Source: Methanolobus sediminis (GTDB taxonomy: Archaea; Halobacteriota; Methanosarcinia; Methanosarcinales; Methanosarcinaceae). From it: 64,000 bases of DNA. The notes beneath the pieces were generated by a model that was not told the origin of the DNA, did no database searches, and saw nothing but the letters and a program-made list of their open reading frames with translations. The position numbers were made by a program, and so were the translations under genes. This document shows, in pieces, positions 26,221 to 34,411 of the stretch; positions within the stretch are counted from its first letter, which is position 1, and each line of letters starts with the position of its first letter. The DNA lies in the NCBI RefSeq assembly GCF_031312595.1, contig NZ_CP133592.1, positions 2,728,001-2,792,000 of the forward strand, written 5' to 3'.

Positions 26221-26827
26221 AAATGAGTGTGAATGATGTGGTTTTTCCTTCCTCTGTTTCCAGAGATTTCGTTTTTTTCTTGTGATCTGGAAACTGGATC
26301 TCAATGACGGGATTTTTTTCTTTTATTTTCACAAGCTTCTTACCGTCTATTGTTGTAACATCATCTTTTTTCAAATTCTTGAAATAGATGACAAATTCTC
26401 CTTTTTCCGTTGTTTTTGTCTCTATGTCCCTTTCTTTAACCTTCAGCGATGCTTCAAATATTCCCATACCTTTGGAACTTTGCAGGCATCCTCTTATTAA
26501 AGTGGCAGACGTTGAGAATGGATAAGAAGGAGCAGGTTTGAGGATAATATTTATAATCGGATTTTTATCCTGATCTGTCAGTTTTACATCCTCTTCTTCA
26601 TCAAAATAGTATTCTCCACCTTGTATCTGGACTGTATAGCTACCTTTCGGTATATCCAGGAATATGTAATACCCACTGGGATTTCTAACCGGTTCAATTC
26701 TCTTGCCTTTTAAAGACACTTCCACATTACCGATAATTTTGTCAGTGGTATAATCATCGATAAGATTAACAACCAGCGAAAATTTTTCAGTAAAGCCTAC
26801 AGAAGATAATTCTATTATTTGGCTCAT
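26213..26827 (-). CDS. CIS-operon beta-sandwich protein (carboxypeptidase-regulatory-like)
   Basis: A 204-residue soluble protein with two predicted beta-sandwich domains: YTTDKIIGNVEVSLKGKRIEPVRNPSGYYIFLDIPKGSYTVQIQGG (about 25-80) and GCLQSSKGMGIFEASLKVKERDIETKTTEKGEFVIYFKNL (about 110-150). The fold type is shared with the N-terminal part of the protein at 11159-12313. It lies between the cap and sheath genes. Function unknown; a particle decoration or effector carrier is possible. Confidence 0.6.
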   Translation of the reverse strand: MSQIIELSSVGFTEKFSLVVNLIDDYTTDKIIGNVEVSLKGKRIEPVRNPSGYYIFLDIPKGSYTVQIQGGEYYFDEEEDVKLTDQDKNPIINIILKPAPSYPFSTSATLIRGCLQSSKGMGIFEASLKVKERDIETKTTEKGEFVIYFKNLKKDDVTTIDGKKLVKIKEKNPVIEIQFPDHKKKTKSLETEEGKTTSFTLIYS

Positions 26828-26831
26828 CTTT

Positions 26832-27428
26832 TTACCTGATTAGAGATTTTTCCAGTTTTCTTTCAGTGACCCGTTTATCTTCTTTCTGCCGAGTAGATTC
26901 TACCTTCACCGGAGTCACCAGATAACAAACTGAAGGCCTGTAAGGTTTATTCTGAAACGTGCTCCATATCCTGGTAATATCATCCAGGCTAATAGGAGCT
27001 ATATTTAAATGCAACTCCTCATTACATTCGGCCAGACTTCCCCTCAAAGCCGAACCTTTCAGGATGGAATTATCGTTTAAGATTTGTATGGCTCTGCCCA
27101 GCAAGCTGTGTTCTTCTTTTGCTCTTTCAGTCTTGTCCTGAATGGTATTTGACGGGTAGGATGTTAGCACATAATACAGATCAAGGTTCAGGGGTGGCAA
27201 CCTAAGTCTAGTGGGATCAAATGGATCATTTGCTTGCATCTCCTGATTTTTCAAATATGTATTTTCAGTAATCTGATAGAGGAAAAGAGATAATCGTATG
27301 TTGTCACCTGTTTCGATCTCTCCAGGAGATATCAGAACTATTGAGTCACGAACACGTGAATCTAAATTGTCTCTTAAAAGATCGATTAGTGTTTCTCCCA
27401 CTTCTGCTATTGATGTATAATCGCCCAT
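26832..27428 (-). CDS. Pvc16/DUF4255-like CIS tail-terminator (cap) protein (Afp16-like)
   Basis: About 198 residues from the ATG at 27428, with a GAGGAT ribosome site; a TTG one codon earlier is less likely. The sequence IAEVGETLIDLLRDNL, then IRLSLFLYQITENTYLKNQ and PPLNLDLYYVLTSYPSN match the DUF4255/Pvc16 N-terminal domain that caps the sheath-tube end in Afp and PVC particles. It is the second gene in the operon. Confidence 0.88.
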   Translation of the reverse strand: MGDYTSIAEVGETLIDLLRDNLDSRVRDSIVLISPGEIETGDNIRLSLFLYQITENTYLKNQEMQANDPFDPTRLRLPPLNLDLYYVLTSYPSNTIQDKTERAKEEHSLLGRAIQILNDNSILKGSALRGSLAECNEELHLNIAPISLDDITRIWSTFQNKPYRPSVCYLVTPVKVESTRQKEDKRVTERKLEKSLIR

Positions 27429-27460
27429 CAATTAATCCTCTTAAATGTGTAATTTTAATT

Positions 27461-27778
27461 TTAATTCGATAGGTTTTCATATGCTGTGAGAATAACTTTA
27501 TAATCAGGCATGTTTCCACAAGACTTTAGCCTATCAACTTCCAGCAAAAATCTTCCAGTCATTTCCTGAGTCATATTATTTTGTTTTGCAAAGCGTCCAG
27601 CCAGAACTTTCAATTCTTTTTTTGAAGAAAATTTTTTAGCGATATTATCATCAAAAAAGTTGAATATCATACCACATTTTTCGTGGCCGATTGCTCTAGT
27701 AGAAGGACTTAGTGAAGAAGGTACATAGTCTTTAAATGTTGAATTTTTTACTAATTCTCCACATTCACATAAAATCAT
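27461..27778 (-). CDS. First CIS-operon gene; small cysteine-containing protein of unknown function
   Basis: A 105-residue soluble protein with an N-terminal CECG and a further C in HEKCGMIFNFFDD that could form a small metal site, then a helical half (KELKVLAGRFAKQNNMTQEMTGRFLLEVDRL). A GGTGA ribosome site precedes the ATG. It is the leading gene of the minus-strand run, after the predicted promoter and leader hairpin. It may be an assembly or regulatory factor; family not recognised. Confidence 0.6.
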   Translation of the reverse strand: MILCECGELVKNSTFKDYVPSSLSPSTRAIGHEKCGMIFNFFDDNIAKKFSSKKELKVLAGRFAKQNNMTQEMTGRFLLEVDRLKSCGNMPDYKVILTAYENLSN

Positions 27779-27818
27779 TTAATCACCTTGATAATAAAAT
27801 AAAGACTCCGCTAACCAA

Positions 27819-27851
27819 AAGGAGTTGTCATCGCCCCATTGCTCGCTCCTT
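27819..27851 (-). promoter_or_regulatory. Leader hairpin of the CIS operon
   Basis: An AAGGAG/CTCCTT stem lies in the leader between the predicted TATA box (about 27869-27880) and the first start codon at 27778. The stem hides a Shine-Dalgarno-like GGAG. It may modulate operon expression, or simply be a chance pairing. Confidence 0.35.
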
Positions 27852-27868
27852 AAATTAAAATATACTGG

Positions 27869-27880
27869 ATATATATTATA
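27869..27880 (-). promoter_or_regulatory. Predicted TATA box of the CIS operon
   Basis: The minus-strand sequence tataatatatat is the only strong archaeal TATA-like element upstream of the first CIS gene. With a start site about 25 bases downstream the leader would be roughly 70 bases. The rest of 27881-28313 is AT-rich and shows no gene that I can support. Confidence 0.4.
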
Positions 27881-28313
27881 AGTCCAATTTTATTTGGATG
27901 TTAAAGTATATAATAATATGCATAATACTGAATATGGTTAGTATTCACAAATGTCTATTAATTTATCAACAAGGAATAGAAAGACCACCAAATTTATACT
28001 CACATTAAATCATAGATTTAGTTAAAGTTCCAGTTTTCTAGATTGGAATAAAAAGATAAATTTAGCTAAACTGAAAAGTAGAAAAACAATACTATTCATT
28101 TTAAGTTCCTCATGACTGCCAAATTAATATCATGGTACCAAAGATATATTTTGCTAAAGATATGTTAGATGAAGATAGTATATTATGAGGTGTTTCTTTA
28201 TAAAGAAGTCATTGAAAAATTAAGGTTCCTGAAGAATTATCAATACAATAATAACTAAAGATTGTCTTATACTATATTCTGCCTTATCAAATCAAATATC
28301 TGGAAAAAATCAA

Positions 28314-28973
28314 ATGTCAGTCACTGAAAACATAACTTTGATCCTGAATGAGCTTGGAAACACAAAACTCATCTGTGTTACAAAAACCGTTGACCCTGAT
28401 AGAATAAATGAAGCAATTAAAGCAGGTGCAACTATAATCGGAGAGAACAGGGTTCAGGAGTTCGAGGAAAAAGCTGACAGACTTCTTTCATGTGAAAAAC
28501 ACATGATAGGACATTTGCAGTCTAATAAAGTAAAAAAGGCTGTTGAGTATTTTGATGTGATTCAGTCAGTAGATTCTCTGAAAGTGGCTCAGGAAATAGA
28601 TAATAGAGCAGAGGATTTCAACAAGATCCAGGAAATCTATCTTCAGATTAACATTGGCAGTGAGCCACAAAAGTCTGGTTTTGACCTTGATGATATCAGG
28701 CAGGAAATTGATAAAATCGCATTATTCAAGAATGTCAGGGTTACAGGAATGATGTGTATTCCACCTTATGTTTCTCCAGAGCAGGCACGTCCGTATTTCA
28801 GGAAAATGAAGGCACTTTTTGATGAATTAAAAGCAGAAACACATGGAAAATATAGCAATATTGATCTAAAAGAACTTTCCATGGGAATGTCTGGTGATTA
28901 CAGGGTTGCCATTGAAGAAGGTGCTACCACGGTTCGCATTGGTTCAGCTATTTTTGGTGAGCGGAATTATTGA
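28314..28973 (+). CDS. yggS: YggS/PLPBP-family pyridoxal-phosphate homeostasis protein
   Basis: A 219-residue alanine-racemase-fold PLP-binding protein. The PLP lysine is in ICVTKTVD (about residue 24); IIGENRVQEFEEK, MIGHLQSNKVKKAVEYFDVIQSVDS and LSMGMSGDYRVAIEEGATTVRIGSAIFG are the family signatures. These proteins buffer free PLP and have no racemase activity. Length is typical. It is divergent from the CIS operon, separated by a 535-base AT-rich spacer. Confidence 0.95.
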   Translation: MSVTENITLILNELGNTKLICVTKTVDPDRINEAIKAGATIIGENRVQEFEEKADRLLSCEKHMIGHLQSNKVKKAVEYFDVIQSVDSLKVAQEIDNRAEDFNKIQEIYLQINIGSEPQKSGFDLDDIRQEIDKIALFKNVRVTGMMCIPPYVSPEQARPYFRKMKALFDELKAETHGKYSNIDLKELSMGMSGDYRVAIEEGATTVRIGSAIFGERNY

Positions 28974-29057
28974 ATAATTCCGATTTAAATCTCAGTTATC
29001 AGTGTATCATCCTTTTCGTAAAAGTCGCAAAGGTTCTTCGCCCATTTGTTATGTCGC

Positions 29058-29576
29058 TTATTCTATCTCAATATCATACACGTTTAGAAGAGAAATAACC
29101 TCAGGAACAGAGAACTTTGTTTTTTTGAGGAAATTGTTGTTAGGGTCTATAGAATAATTTCTTGCATTCCTGAATGATGTATGGCTCATATTCGTATTCC
29201 TGAAAAGACTATTTGTAAGATCAGAACCTTCAAAATTTGTATTTTTAAGACTCGTATTTACAAAATCACAATCAAAGACCTGACAGTTTGTAAAGTCTGT
29301 ATTTTCAAGGTCCATGTCTGAAAAGATGCAATAGGAAAGGTAACAATTATCAAAACCGATGCTGAATATGAAGCCATTGCATTTTGAAAAATCCAGACCT
29401 ACAATTTTACAGTTAGTAAATTTCACATCCTGTAATCTGCTATTATTCAAATCAACATTTGATAATTTACAGTTATCAAAAACGCAATCAATAAATCTAG
29501 TGTTCTTGAATGATTCATCTGCAAGATCAATATCTTTGAAAGTTTGTTCTTCAAATTCTTCATTATTGTATTCCAT
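29058..29576 (-). CDS. Pentapeptide-repeat protein
   Basis: A 172-residue protein consisting almost wholly of consecutive pentapeptide repeats (for example FIDCVFDNCKLSNVDLNNSR, then DFVNTSLKNTNFEGSDLTNS) with Leu or Phe at every fifth position, giving a right-handed quadrilateral beta helix. Only the last 30 residues depart from the repeat. No other domain. Role unknown; some members mimic DNA, many have no known job. Confidence 0.9.
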   Translation of the reverse strand: MEYNNEEFEEQTFKDIDLADESFKNTRFIDCVFDNCKLSNVDLNNSRLQDVKFTNCKIVGLDFSKCNGFIFSIGFDNCYLSYCIFSDMDLENTDFTNCQVFDCDFVNTSLKNTNFEGSDLTNSLFRNTNMSHTSFRNARNYSIDPNNNFLKKTKFSVPEVISLLNVYDIEIE

Positions 29577-29838
29577 GGATCATTAGAGGAGATAATAAGT
29601 TATAAAGAATTTTCTAAATGACAATTAGAAAGAAATCAAAGTATTAATTAAAACCAGATAGCAACAGTTATTGCTAATCCAATAAGAAATACAGTTCAAT
29701 TCATGGGAGTCAGGTTTTACATATTAAACAATAATATACAGTCCTCCTAATTTTTTTGAACACCTATTAATATCTGTAATACCAATGTACTATAAAATCA
29801 TTTGAATGCATAGGTCTTTTTTGAGAAAAAGGTGGTGT

Positions 29839-31536
29839 ATGAATACTGAATTGATAATATCCCTCATAAATAATGCAGCTTTGCTTCTTGCTATAGGTGT
29901 CCTATACGAAGTTTTTTTCTACAATATAACTATGAAAGCATGCTCGAAAAGTGTAACTGTAGGGATTATCATTGGTCTAATAGGCATTGCCTTGATGTTG
30001 AATCCATGGGAACTTTCACCAGGAATATTCTTCGATACCCGTACTATTCTTTTAAGCACAGTCGCCCTCTTCTTTGGATTTATTCCTGCAGTCGTTGGAG
30101 CACTCATCATCATTTCTTACCGCCTTTATGTAGGTGGTGTTGGAATGGTTGCTGGTGTTGCTACAACGGTAAGTTCTGTTATATTGGGTCTGCTGTGGAG
30201 AAAATACCATGAAAGGCTCCAAAATCTCTTCGGTATGTTTGATCTATACGTTTTGGGAATACTGGTTCATATTGTCATGCTTATGTGTATGCTTCTGCTG
30301 CCTTGGCCCTTCGCCTTCGAAGTTCTAAGTCGTATCAGTTTTCCAGTAATGTTGATTTATCCTATTGGAACCGTGTTACTTGGAAACCTTCTAAAAAACC
30401 AAATATCCCGTAAAAGAATTCAAGATGCTCTTAAAGAGAATGAGGCACAGCTTCAAAACTTCATAGATAATGTCCCGGTGGGAATTTACCGCACAAATTA
30501 TGAAGGAAAAATGCTTCAGACAAATCCTGAAATGGCTCATATTTTAGGTATGAATAGCCCAAAGGAAGCAATTAATTACTTCAGGAATATGGATGAACGA
30601 TATATTAGTCCCAATCGTCGTAAAGAACTAATAACCATCCTTAAAAAACAGGGGTATGTTAATAATTTTGAATGTGAGCTTTTACGTGCAGATGGCAAGC
30701 ATATATGGTTGTTAATTCATGCGAGAACTAGCGGTGATATAAAAGGAGACAAATTCACAATCGATGGTTTCGCTGTTGATATCACTGAACACAAGGAGAC
30801 TGAAATAGCTCTGGTTAAAGCCAAAATCCTTGCTGAAGAATCAAACCGTACTAAATCGGAATTTTTAGCAAATATGAGCCATGAGTTACGCACACCGCTT
30901 AATTCAGTCCTTGGGTTTTCTCATATTTTGATGGATAAGACTTTTGGTGACTTGAATGATAAACAGATGAAATATGTTGATCACATTCTAAAGAGTGGAA
31001 CCCATCTGCTGGAAGTAATCAATGATATACTCGACATTTCTAAAATTGAATCAGGTAACATGAACTATGAACCTGAATATATAAACCTACAACAAGTGAT
31101 TAATGAAGTTGTCTTGACAATGGAGCCTATGATAAAATCGAAATTTATTGATTTTAAATTCGATATGGAATCGGAAAATCTTGAAGTATATGCTGACAAG
31201 ACAAAATTTAAACAAATTATATTCAATCTTCTCAGTAACGCAGTTAAATTCACACCCAATAATGGAAAAGTATGGGTCACTACAAAAATTGTGAATAACA
31301 ATATCTCAGTATCCATATCTGATACTGGCATTGGTATTTCTCCAAAGGAACAAGAACTCATATTTAAGCCTTTTAAGCAAGTAGATTCATTTTATAATCG
31401 TTCTTATGAAGGCACTGGATTGGGACTTGCGATCGTTAAACATTATGTAGGGATGCATTCCGGAGAAATGCAGGTTGAAAGTGAAGTTGGGAAGGGAAGT
31501 ACCTTCACTTTTACCATGCCTATAGATTCCATTTAA
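29839..31536 (+). CDS. Hybrid membrane sensor histidine kinase (5TM-5TMR-LYT, PAS, HisKA, HATPase)
   Basis: About 565 residues from the ATG at 29839, chosen over an upstream ATG at 29806 because a GGTGGTG ribosome site precedes it. An N-terminal region of about 190 residues has five or six TM helices of the 5TM-LytS receptor type (NPWELSPGIFFDTRTILLS, GFIPAVVGALIIISYRLYVGG). A PAS domain follows (NFIDNVPVGIYRTNYEGKM), then HisKA with phosphoacceptor His in FLANMSHELRTPLNSV, and HATPase with N box FNLLSNAVKFTP and G boxes DTGIGIS and GTGLGLAIVK. No response regulator gene is adjacent, so its partner lies elsewhere. Confidence 0.95.
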   Translation: MNTELIISLINNAALLLAIGVLYEVFFYNITMKACSKSVTVGIIIGLIGIALMLNPWELSPGIFFDTRTILLSTVALFFGFIPAVVGALIIISYRLYVGGVGMVAGVATTVSSVILGLLWRKYHERLQNLFGMFDLYVLGILVHIVMLMCMLLLPWPFAFEVLSRISFPVMLIYPIGTVLLGNLLKNQISRKRIQDALKENEAQLQNFIDNVPVGIYRTNYEGKMLQTNPEMAHILGMNSPKEAINYFRNMDERYISPNRRKELITILKKQGYVNNFECELLRADGKHIWLLIHARTSGDIKGDKFTIDGFAVDITEHKETEIALVKAKILAEESNRTKSEFLANMSHELRTPLNSVLGFSHILMDKTFGDLNDKQMKYVDHILKSGTHLLEVINDILDISKIESGNMNYEPEYINLQQVINEVVLTMEPMIKSKFIDFKFDMESENLEVYADKTKFKQIIFNLLSNAVKFTPNNGKVWVTTKIVNNNISVSISDTGIGISPKEQELIFKPFKQVDSFYNRSYEGTGLGLAIVKHYVGMHSGEMQVESEVGKGSTFTFTMPIDSI

Positions 31537-31650
31537 GTTTATTATGGAAATAATGCTCTGTAGAAAACCAACTTTCAAAGTGCTGCATCTCAGAAAATTA
31601 TAAAATGAGTAACTGAAATACTAAAATAAAGACAATAGTGGAGTTTATGT

Positions 31651-32184
31651 ATGAAATACAAATTCATTCTGGGATTAGTTTTACTAACAAGCCTACTGGT
31701 TTTTTCTGTGATAACTGTTACTGCAAGACCTGATTACATGGCGGCATTCATGAAGCAATATGATGTAACTGGCACAAGACTTGCAACATGTGACATGTGT
31801 CATATAAATCCTAATGGCGGAGGTCCCCGGGATAGCTATGGCCTGGCTTATGCTGGAAACGGAAAAAACTTTAGTGCAATAGAAGAGCTTGATTCAGATG
31901 GGGATGGGTTCACAAATATTGAAGAAATAAGTGCACTGACATTTCCAGGCGATTCAGACGACTATCCAGTAATAGCAGAACTTTATGAAACAGGAACTAT
32001 CAATCCTGACAACGCATCTGTTAATATTACAAATAAAACAGACACAATTGTTAATAGTGGAATTTCAACAGAAGTTGGCAGCGAATCAAATATAAAAACA
32101 ACAGCAACAGAAGTGCAATCTCCGGGCTTTGGAGCAATGCTTGCGGTTTTTGGAATAATAACAGCTTTCTATGCAAAAAGGTAA
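31651..32184 (+). CDS. Exported CxxCH protein with PGF-type C-terminal anchor
   Basis: A 177-residue protein: signal peptide (KFILGLVLLTSLLVFSVITVTA), a domain with one heme-type CxxCH (CDMCH at 47-51, followed by INPNGGGP), an EF-hand-like loop (DSDGDGFTNIEE), a Thr/Ser/Asn-rich spacer and a C-terminal SPGFGAMLAVFGII with a basic end. The last element resembles PGF-CTERM archaeosortase signals for attachment at the cell surface. A single CxxCH could bind one c-type heme or a metal. No cytochrome maturation genes in the window. Confidence 0.75.
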   Translation: MKYKFILGLVLLTSLLVFSVITVTARPDYMAAFMKQYDVTGTRLATCDMCHINPNGGGPRDSYGLAYAGNGKNFSAIEELDSDGDGFTNIEEISALTFPGDSDDYPVIAELYETGTINPDNASVNITNKTDTIVNSGISTEVGSESNIKTTATEVQSPGFGAMLAVFGIITAFYAKR

Positions 32185-32188
32185 AAAC

Positions 32189-32364
32189 ATGAGTGTAGAG
32201 AGAAAAACGGTATAAATGTATCAAAGGACGGTCCCAGTCATTGCATGGCACTTTGCAGATGTGGTAAATCTAAAAATAAACCTTTTTGCGACGGGACAAA
32301 TATTGAACAGAGTTTAAAGACAGGATCAACTGAATCCTGCTTTTTGTCTGGAAATTTCCTTTGA
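32189..32364 (+). pseudogene. CDGSH iron-sulfur protein, apparently frameshifted
   Basis: The reading frame encodes VSKDGPSHC then ALCRCGKSKNKPFCDGTN, the ligand motif of CDGSH-type [2Fe-2S] proteins (three Cys present, with Asn where the fourth ligand His is normal). The natural ATG at 32189 is in another frame; adding one A to the AAAAA run near 32205 would join MSVERK to the rest. Without that, only a 39-residue ORF from the ATG at 32245 remains. The His-to-Asn change also argues for decay. A sequencing error in the A run is possible. Confidence 0.6.
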
Positions 32365-32366
32365 AA

Positions 32367-32843
32367 TCAGAAAGCACCCTTGAATTTTGAGACCACATTA
32401 TCAGAAATAATGTGCACCTCTATTGAAAGTACCATTCCTGCAATAGTTGATATCATCAGATTAGAAGGTATTACCTCATAATTGATTCCCATTATGAGAA
32501 AAACTGCAGCAACTATCACCAGCAGGTTTGATACAATGGACAAAGGCCCGATAACAGGATGATGCGACAGGCCTCGGTGTTTGAATAATTCTTTGTAGGG
32601 CCACCAGATTATCCTGAGAAATCCCCATCTTTTGTAGGGTTTACTGTTTATGTCAAGATCAGGACTAAGGAAGAATGTGGCAAATATATAGGCTACTGAA
32701 AAGGCTACTATTGTATAACCATCCAGATAAGTAATGACAGGACCAATTCCTTCCCTGAACGCATAGTAAAAACCAGCCAGTACTACTGTCAGCACTGCTG
32801 CATTTATAGCATCGTGTGTTTTTCCGTCTGGAATACGTTTCAT
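32367..32843 (-). CDS. DUF2227-like metal-binding membrane protein
   Basis: A 158-residue protein with three or four TM segments and the conserved ligand pattern of the DUF2227 family: THDAINAA near the start, PDLDINSKPYKRWG in the middle, LFKHRGLSHHPVIGP and HIISDNVVS at the end. These His/Asp motifs probably bind metal as in LexA-like membrane hydrolases. The exact reaction is unknown. It is convergent with the CDGSH fragment. Confidence 0.8.
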   Translation of the reverse strand: MKRIPDGKTHDAINAAVLTVVLAGFYYAFREGIGPVITYLDGYTIVAFSVAYIFATFFLSPDLDINSKPYKRWGFLRIIWWPYKELFKHRGLSHHPVIGPLSIVSNLLVIVAAVFLIMGINYEVIPSNLMISTIAGMVLSIEVHIISDNVVSKFKGAF

Positions 32844-32927
32844 CCCCTGAGTTAGTGCTCATAAAAGATATTAACCGGATAATATATAATCTTCTTCCAT
32901 TTATGGTGAAATTCAGGAGGTTAAAAG

Positions 32928-33407
32928 TTGAGGCTGACAGACAAAGTGACAAAAACATTACTGATTCTGGCCATGATCACAATGGCAATTTTAGTTTCTG
33001 CCTGTATGGAAAAAGATCTGAGCAGGGAAAATGATGCAGATAAGTTGGTAACTAATACAGGAAACATTTCTAATGTAACGTGGGAGTGGACCGGTACAAT
33101 TGAAGTAGATGCAAAAACACCGTTAGTTGTTCCTGATTCAAAGAAGTACACTATCAAATTCATGGAAGATGGCACATATTACATTGTTGCGGACTGCAAT
33201 ACTGGAAGTGGAACCTATGTACTTGATAACGGCAATATGACGTTAAATCCCGGACCAATGACACTTATGGCATGTGGGGAAGGTTCTGTTACCAACAAGT
33301 ATCTTGCATATCTTGGAAATGTGGATTCTGTGGTACTTGAGGGAGAGCAATTAAAACTATACCTGAAAGACAGTGATGACAGAATGCTCTTTTCACTGCA
33401 GTATTGA
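32928..33407 (+). CDS. META-domain lipoprotein
   Basis: A 159-residue exported protein. The TTG start is supported by a GGAGGT ribosome site about five bases upstream. A signal peptide with lipobox (AILVSAC, Cys about 26) is followed by a META/HslJ-like domain (WEWTGTIEVD, YTIKFMEDGTYYIVADCNTGSGTYV, GPMTLMAC, YLAYLGNVDSVVLEGEQL), a small beta barrel found in heat-shock and resistance lipoproteins. Probably membrane-anchored outside the cell. Confidence 0.85.
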   Translation: MRLTDKVTKTLLILAMITMAILVSACMEKDLSRENDADKLVTNTGNISNVTWEWTGTIEVDAKTPLVVPDSKKYTIKFMEDGTYYIVADCNTGSGTYVLDNGNMTLNPGPMTLMACGEGSVTNKYLAYLGNVDSVVLEGEQLKLYLKDSDDRMLFSLQY

Positions 33408-33462
33408 AAATCTGAAATTAATGCATAAAATATAATGCTGTTAATTACCATTCTAGTATCAA

Positions 33463-34248
33463 ATGGATGAAGAGAAATTCAATGAACTGAAAACATGGTT
33501 CTATGACTATGTCAGCTCATTTTACACGGACGATTGTTTCATTCAGCAGAATGTAAAACTAAAAGAAGAACATAGTATCAGGGTTTGTGAAAATGCATCC
33601 CTGATAGCTATTTCTGAAAAACTTGATAATGACAATTATTTTCTTGCAAAGACAATTGCACTTCTCCATGACGTGGGACGCTTTAAGCAGATAAGCAAAT
33701 ACAGGACTTTTAAAGACAGTGAATCCGAGAACCATGCAGTTTTGGGTGTAAAGGTCATGAAAGCCGGGAATGTACTTTCAAAGCTCCCAATAGACGAACA
33801 GCGTTTAATCCTGCTTGCCATTGTTAATCATAATAGGTTTCAAATAAAAGGCAATCTGGATGAAAGAACTCTTTTTCATGCAAAACTCATAAGAGATGCA
33901 GACAAACTCGACATCTATAATGTGCTGCTTGAACACCATTATCAAAAAGATGAAATCCCCAATCCTGCTCTGGAATTGGGATTGCCTGATAAAACCGAGT
34001 ACTCTCCGATAATCGTGAAGGAAATCATGGAGAACAAAATAGCAAGTGTTGACCTTGTAAAAACCTGCAATGATATGAACCTCACCCGACTGGCATGGCT
34101 TTTTGATCTGAACTTCAGGGAAACGTTTCGTCTTGTTAAAGAACGTGGATTTATTGATAAACTGATAGCAACACTACCAGATAATGAAGAGATCAGGTCT
34201 CTTCAAACTCATCTGAATGAATACATAGTTCAGGTTCTGAGAAATTGA
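33463..34248 (+). CDS. HD-domain phosphohydrolase
   Basis: A 261-residue soluble protein with the HD metal-binding set: H in EEHSIRVCENA, the HD pair in LLHDVGRFKQ, further His in ENHAVLGVKVM and NHNRF, and D in IRDADKLDIYNVL. This matches HD-superfamily phosphohydrolases that act on nucleotides or RNA. Substrate unknown. It follows the META gene by 55 bases and may share its transcript. Confidence 0.88.
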   Translation: MDEEKFNELKTWFYDYVSSFYTDDCFIQQNVKLKEEHSIRVCENASLIAISEKLDNDNYFLAKTIALLHDVGRFKQISKYRTFKDSESENHAVLGVKVMKAGNVLSKLPIDEQRLILLAIVNHNRFQIKGNLDERTLFHAKLIRDADKLDIYNVLLEHHYQKDEIPNPALELGLPDKTEYSPIIVKEIMENKIASVDLVKTCNDMNLTRLAWLFDLNFRETFRLVKERGFIDKLIATLPDNEEIRSLQTHLNEYIVQVLRN

Positions 34249-34411
34249 ATTATCTAACTGCTGAACCTGAATTTTATTTTTTATTGTTCAGGAAAGCTTT
34301 TATTTAATAAAACATGAAAGATATCATCCGATTTAATTTCAAATACTATTTGCAATATTCAAGTCTCTGGCATTCCATAGAAAACTCAAATATCTTCAGC
34401 AATAACAGCAG

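Noticed and set aside
11159-27778. Provirus interpretation of the CIS region
   Set aside because: No capsid, portal, terminase, protease or integrase genes, and the gene set and order match injection systems.
27881-28313. Short ORF (MKIVYYEVFLYK...) near 28170-28260 in the CIS/yggS spacer
   Set aside because: Only about 29 codons, no ribosome site or homology signal; the spacer is better seen as AT-rich noncoding DNA.
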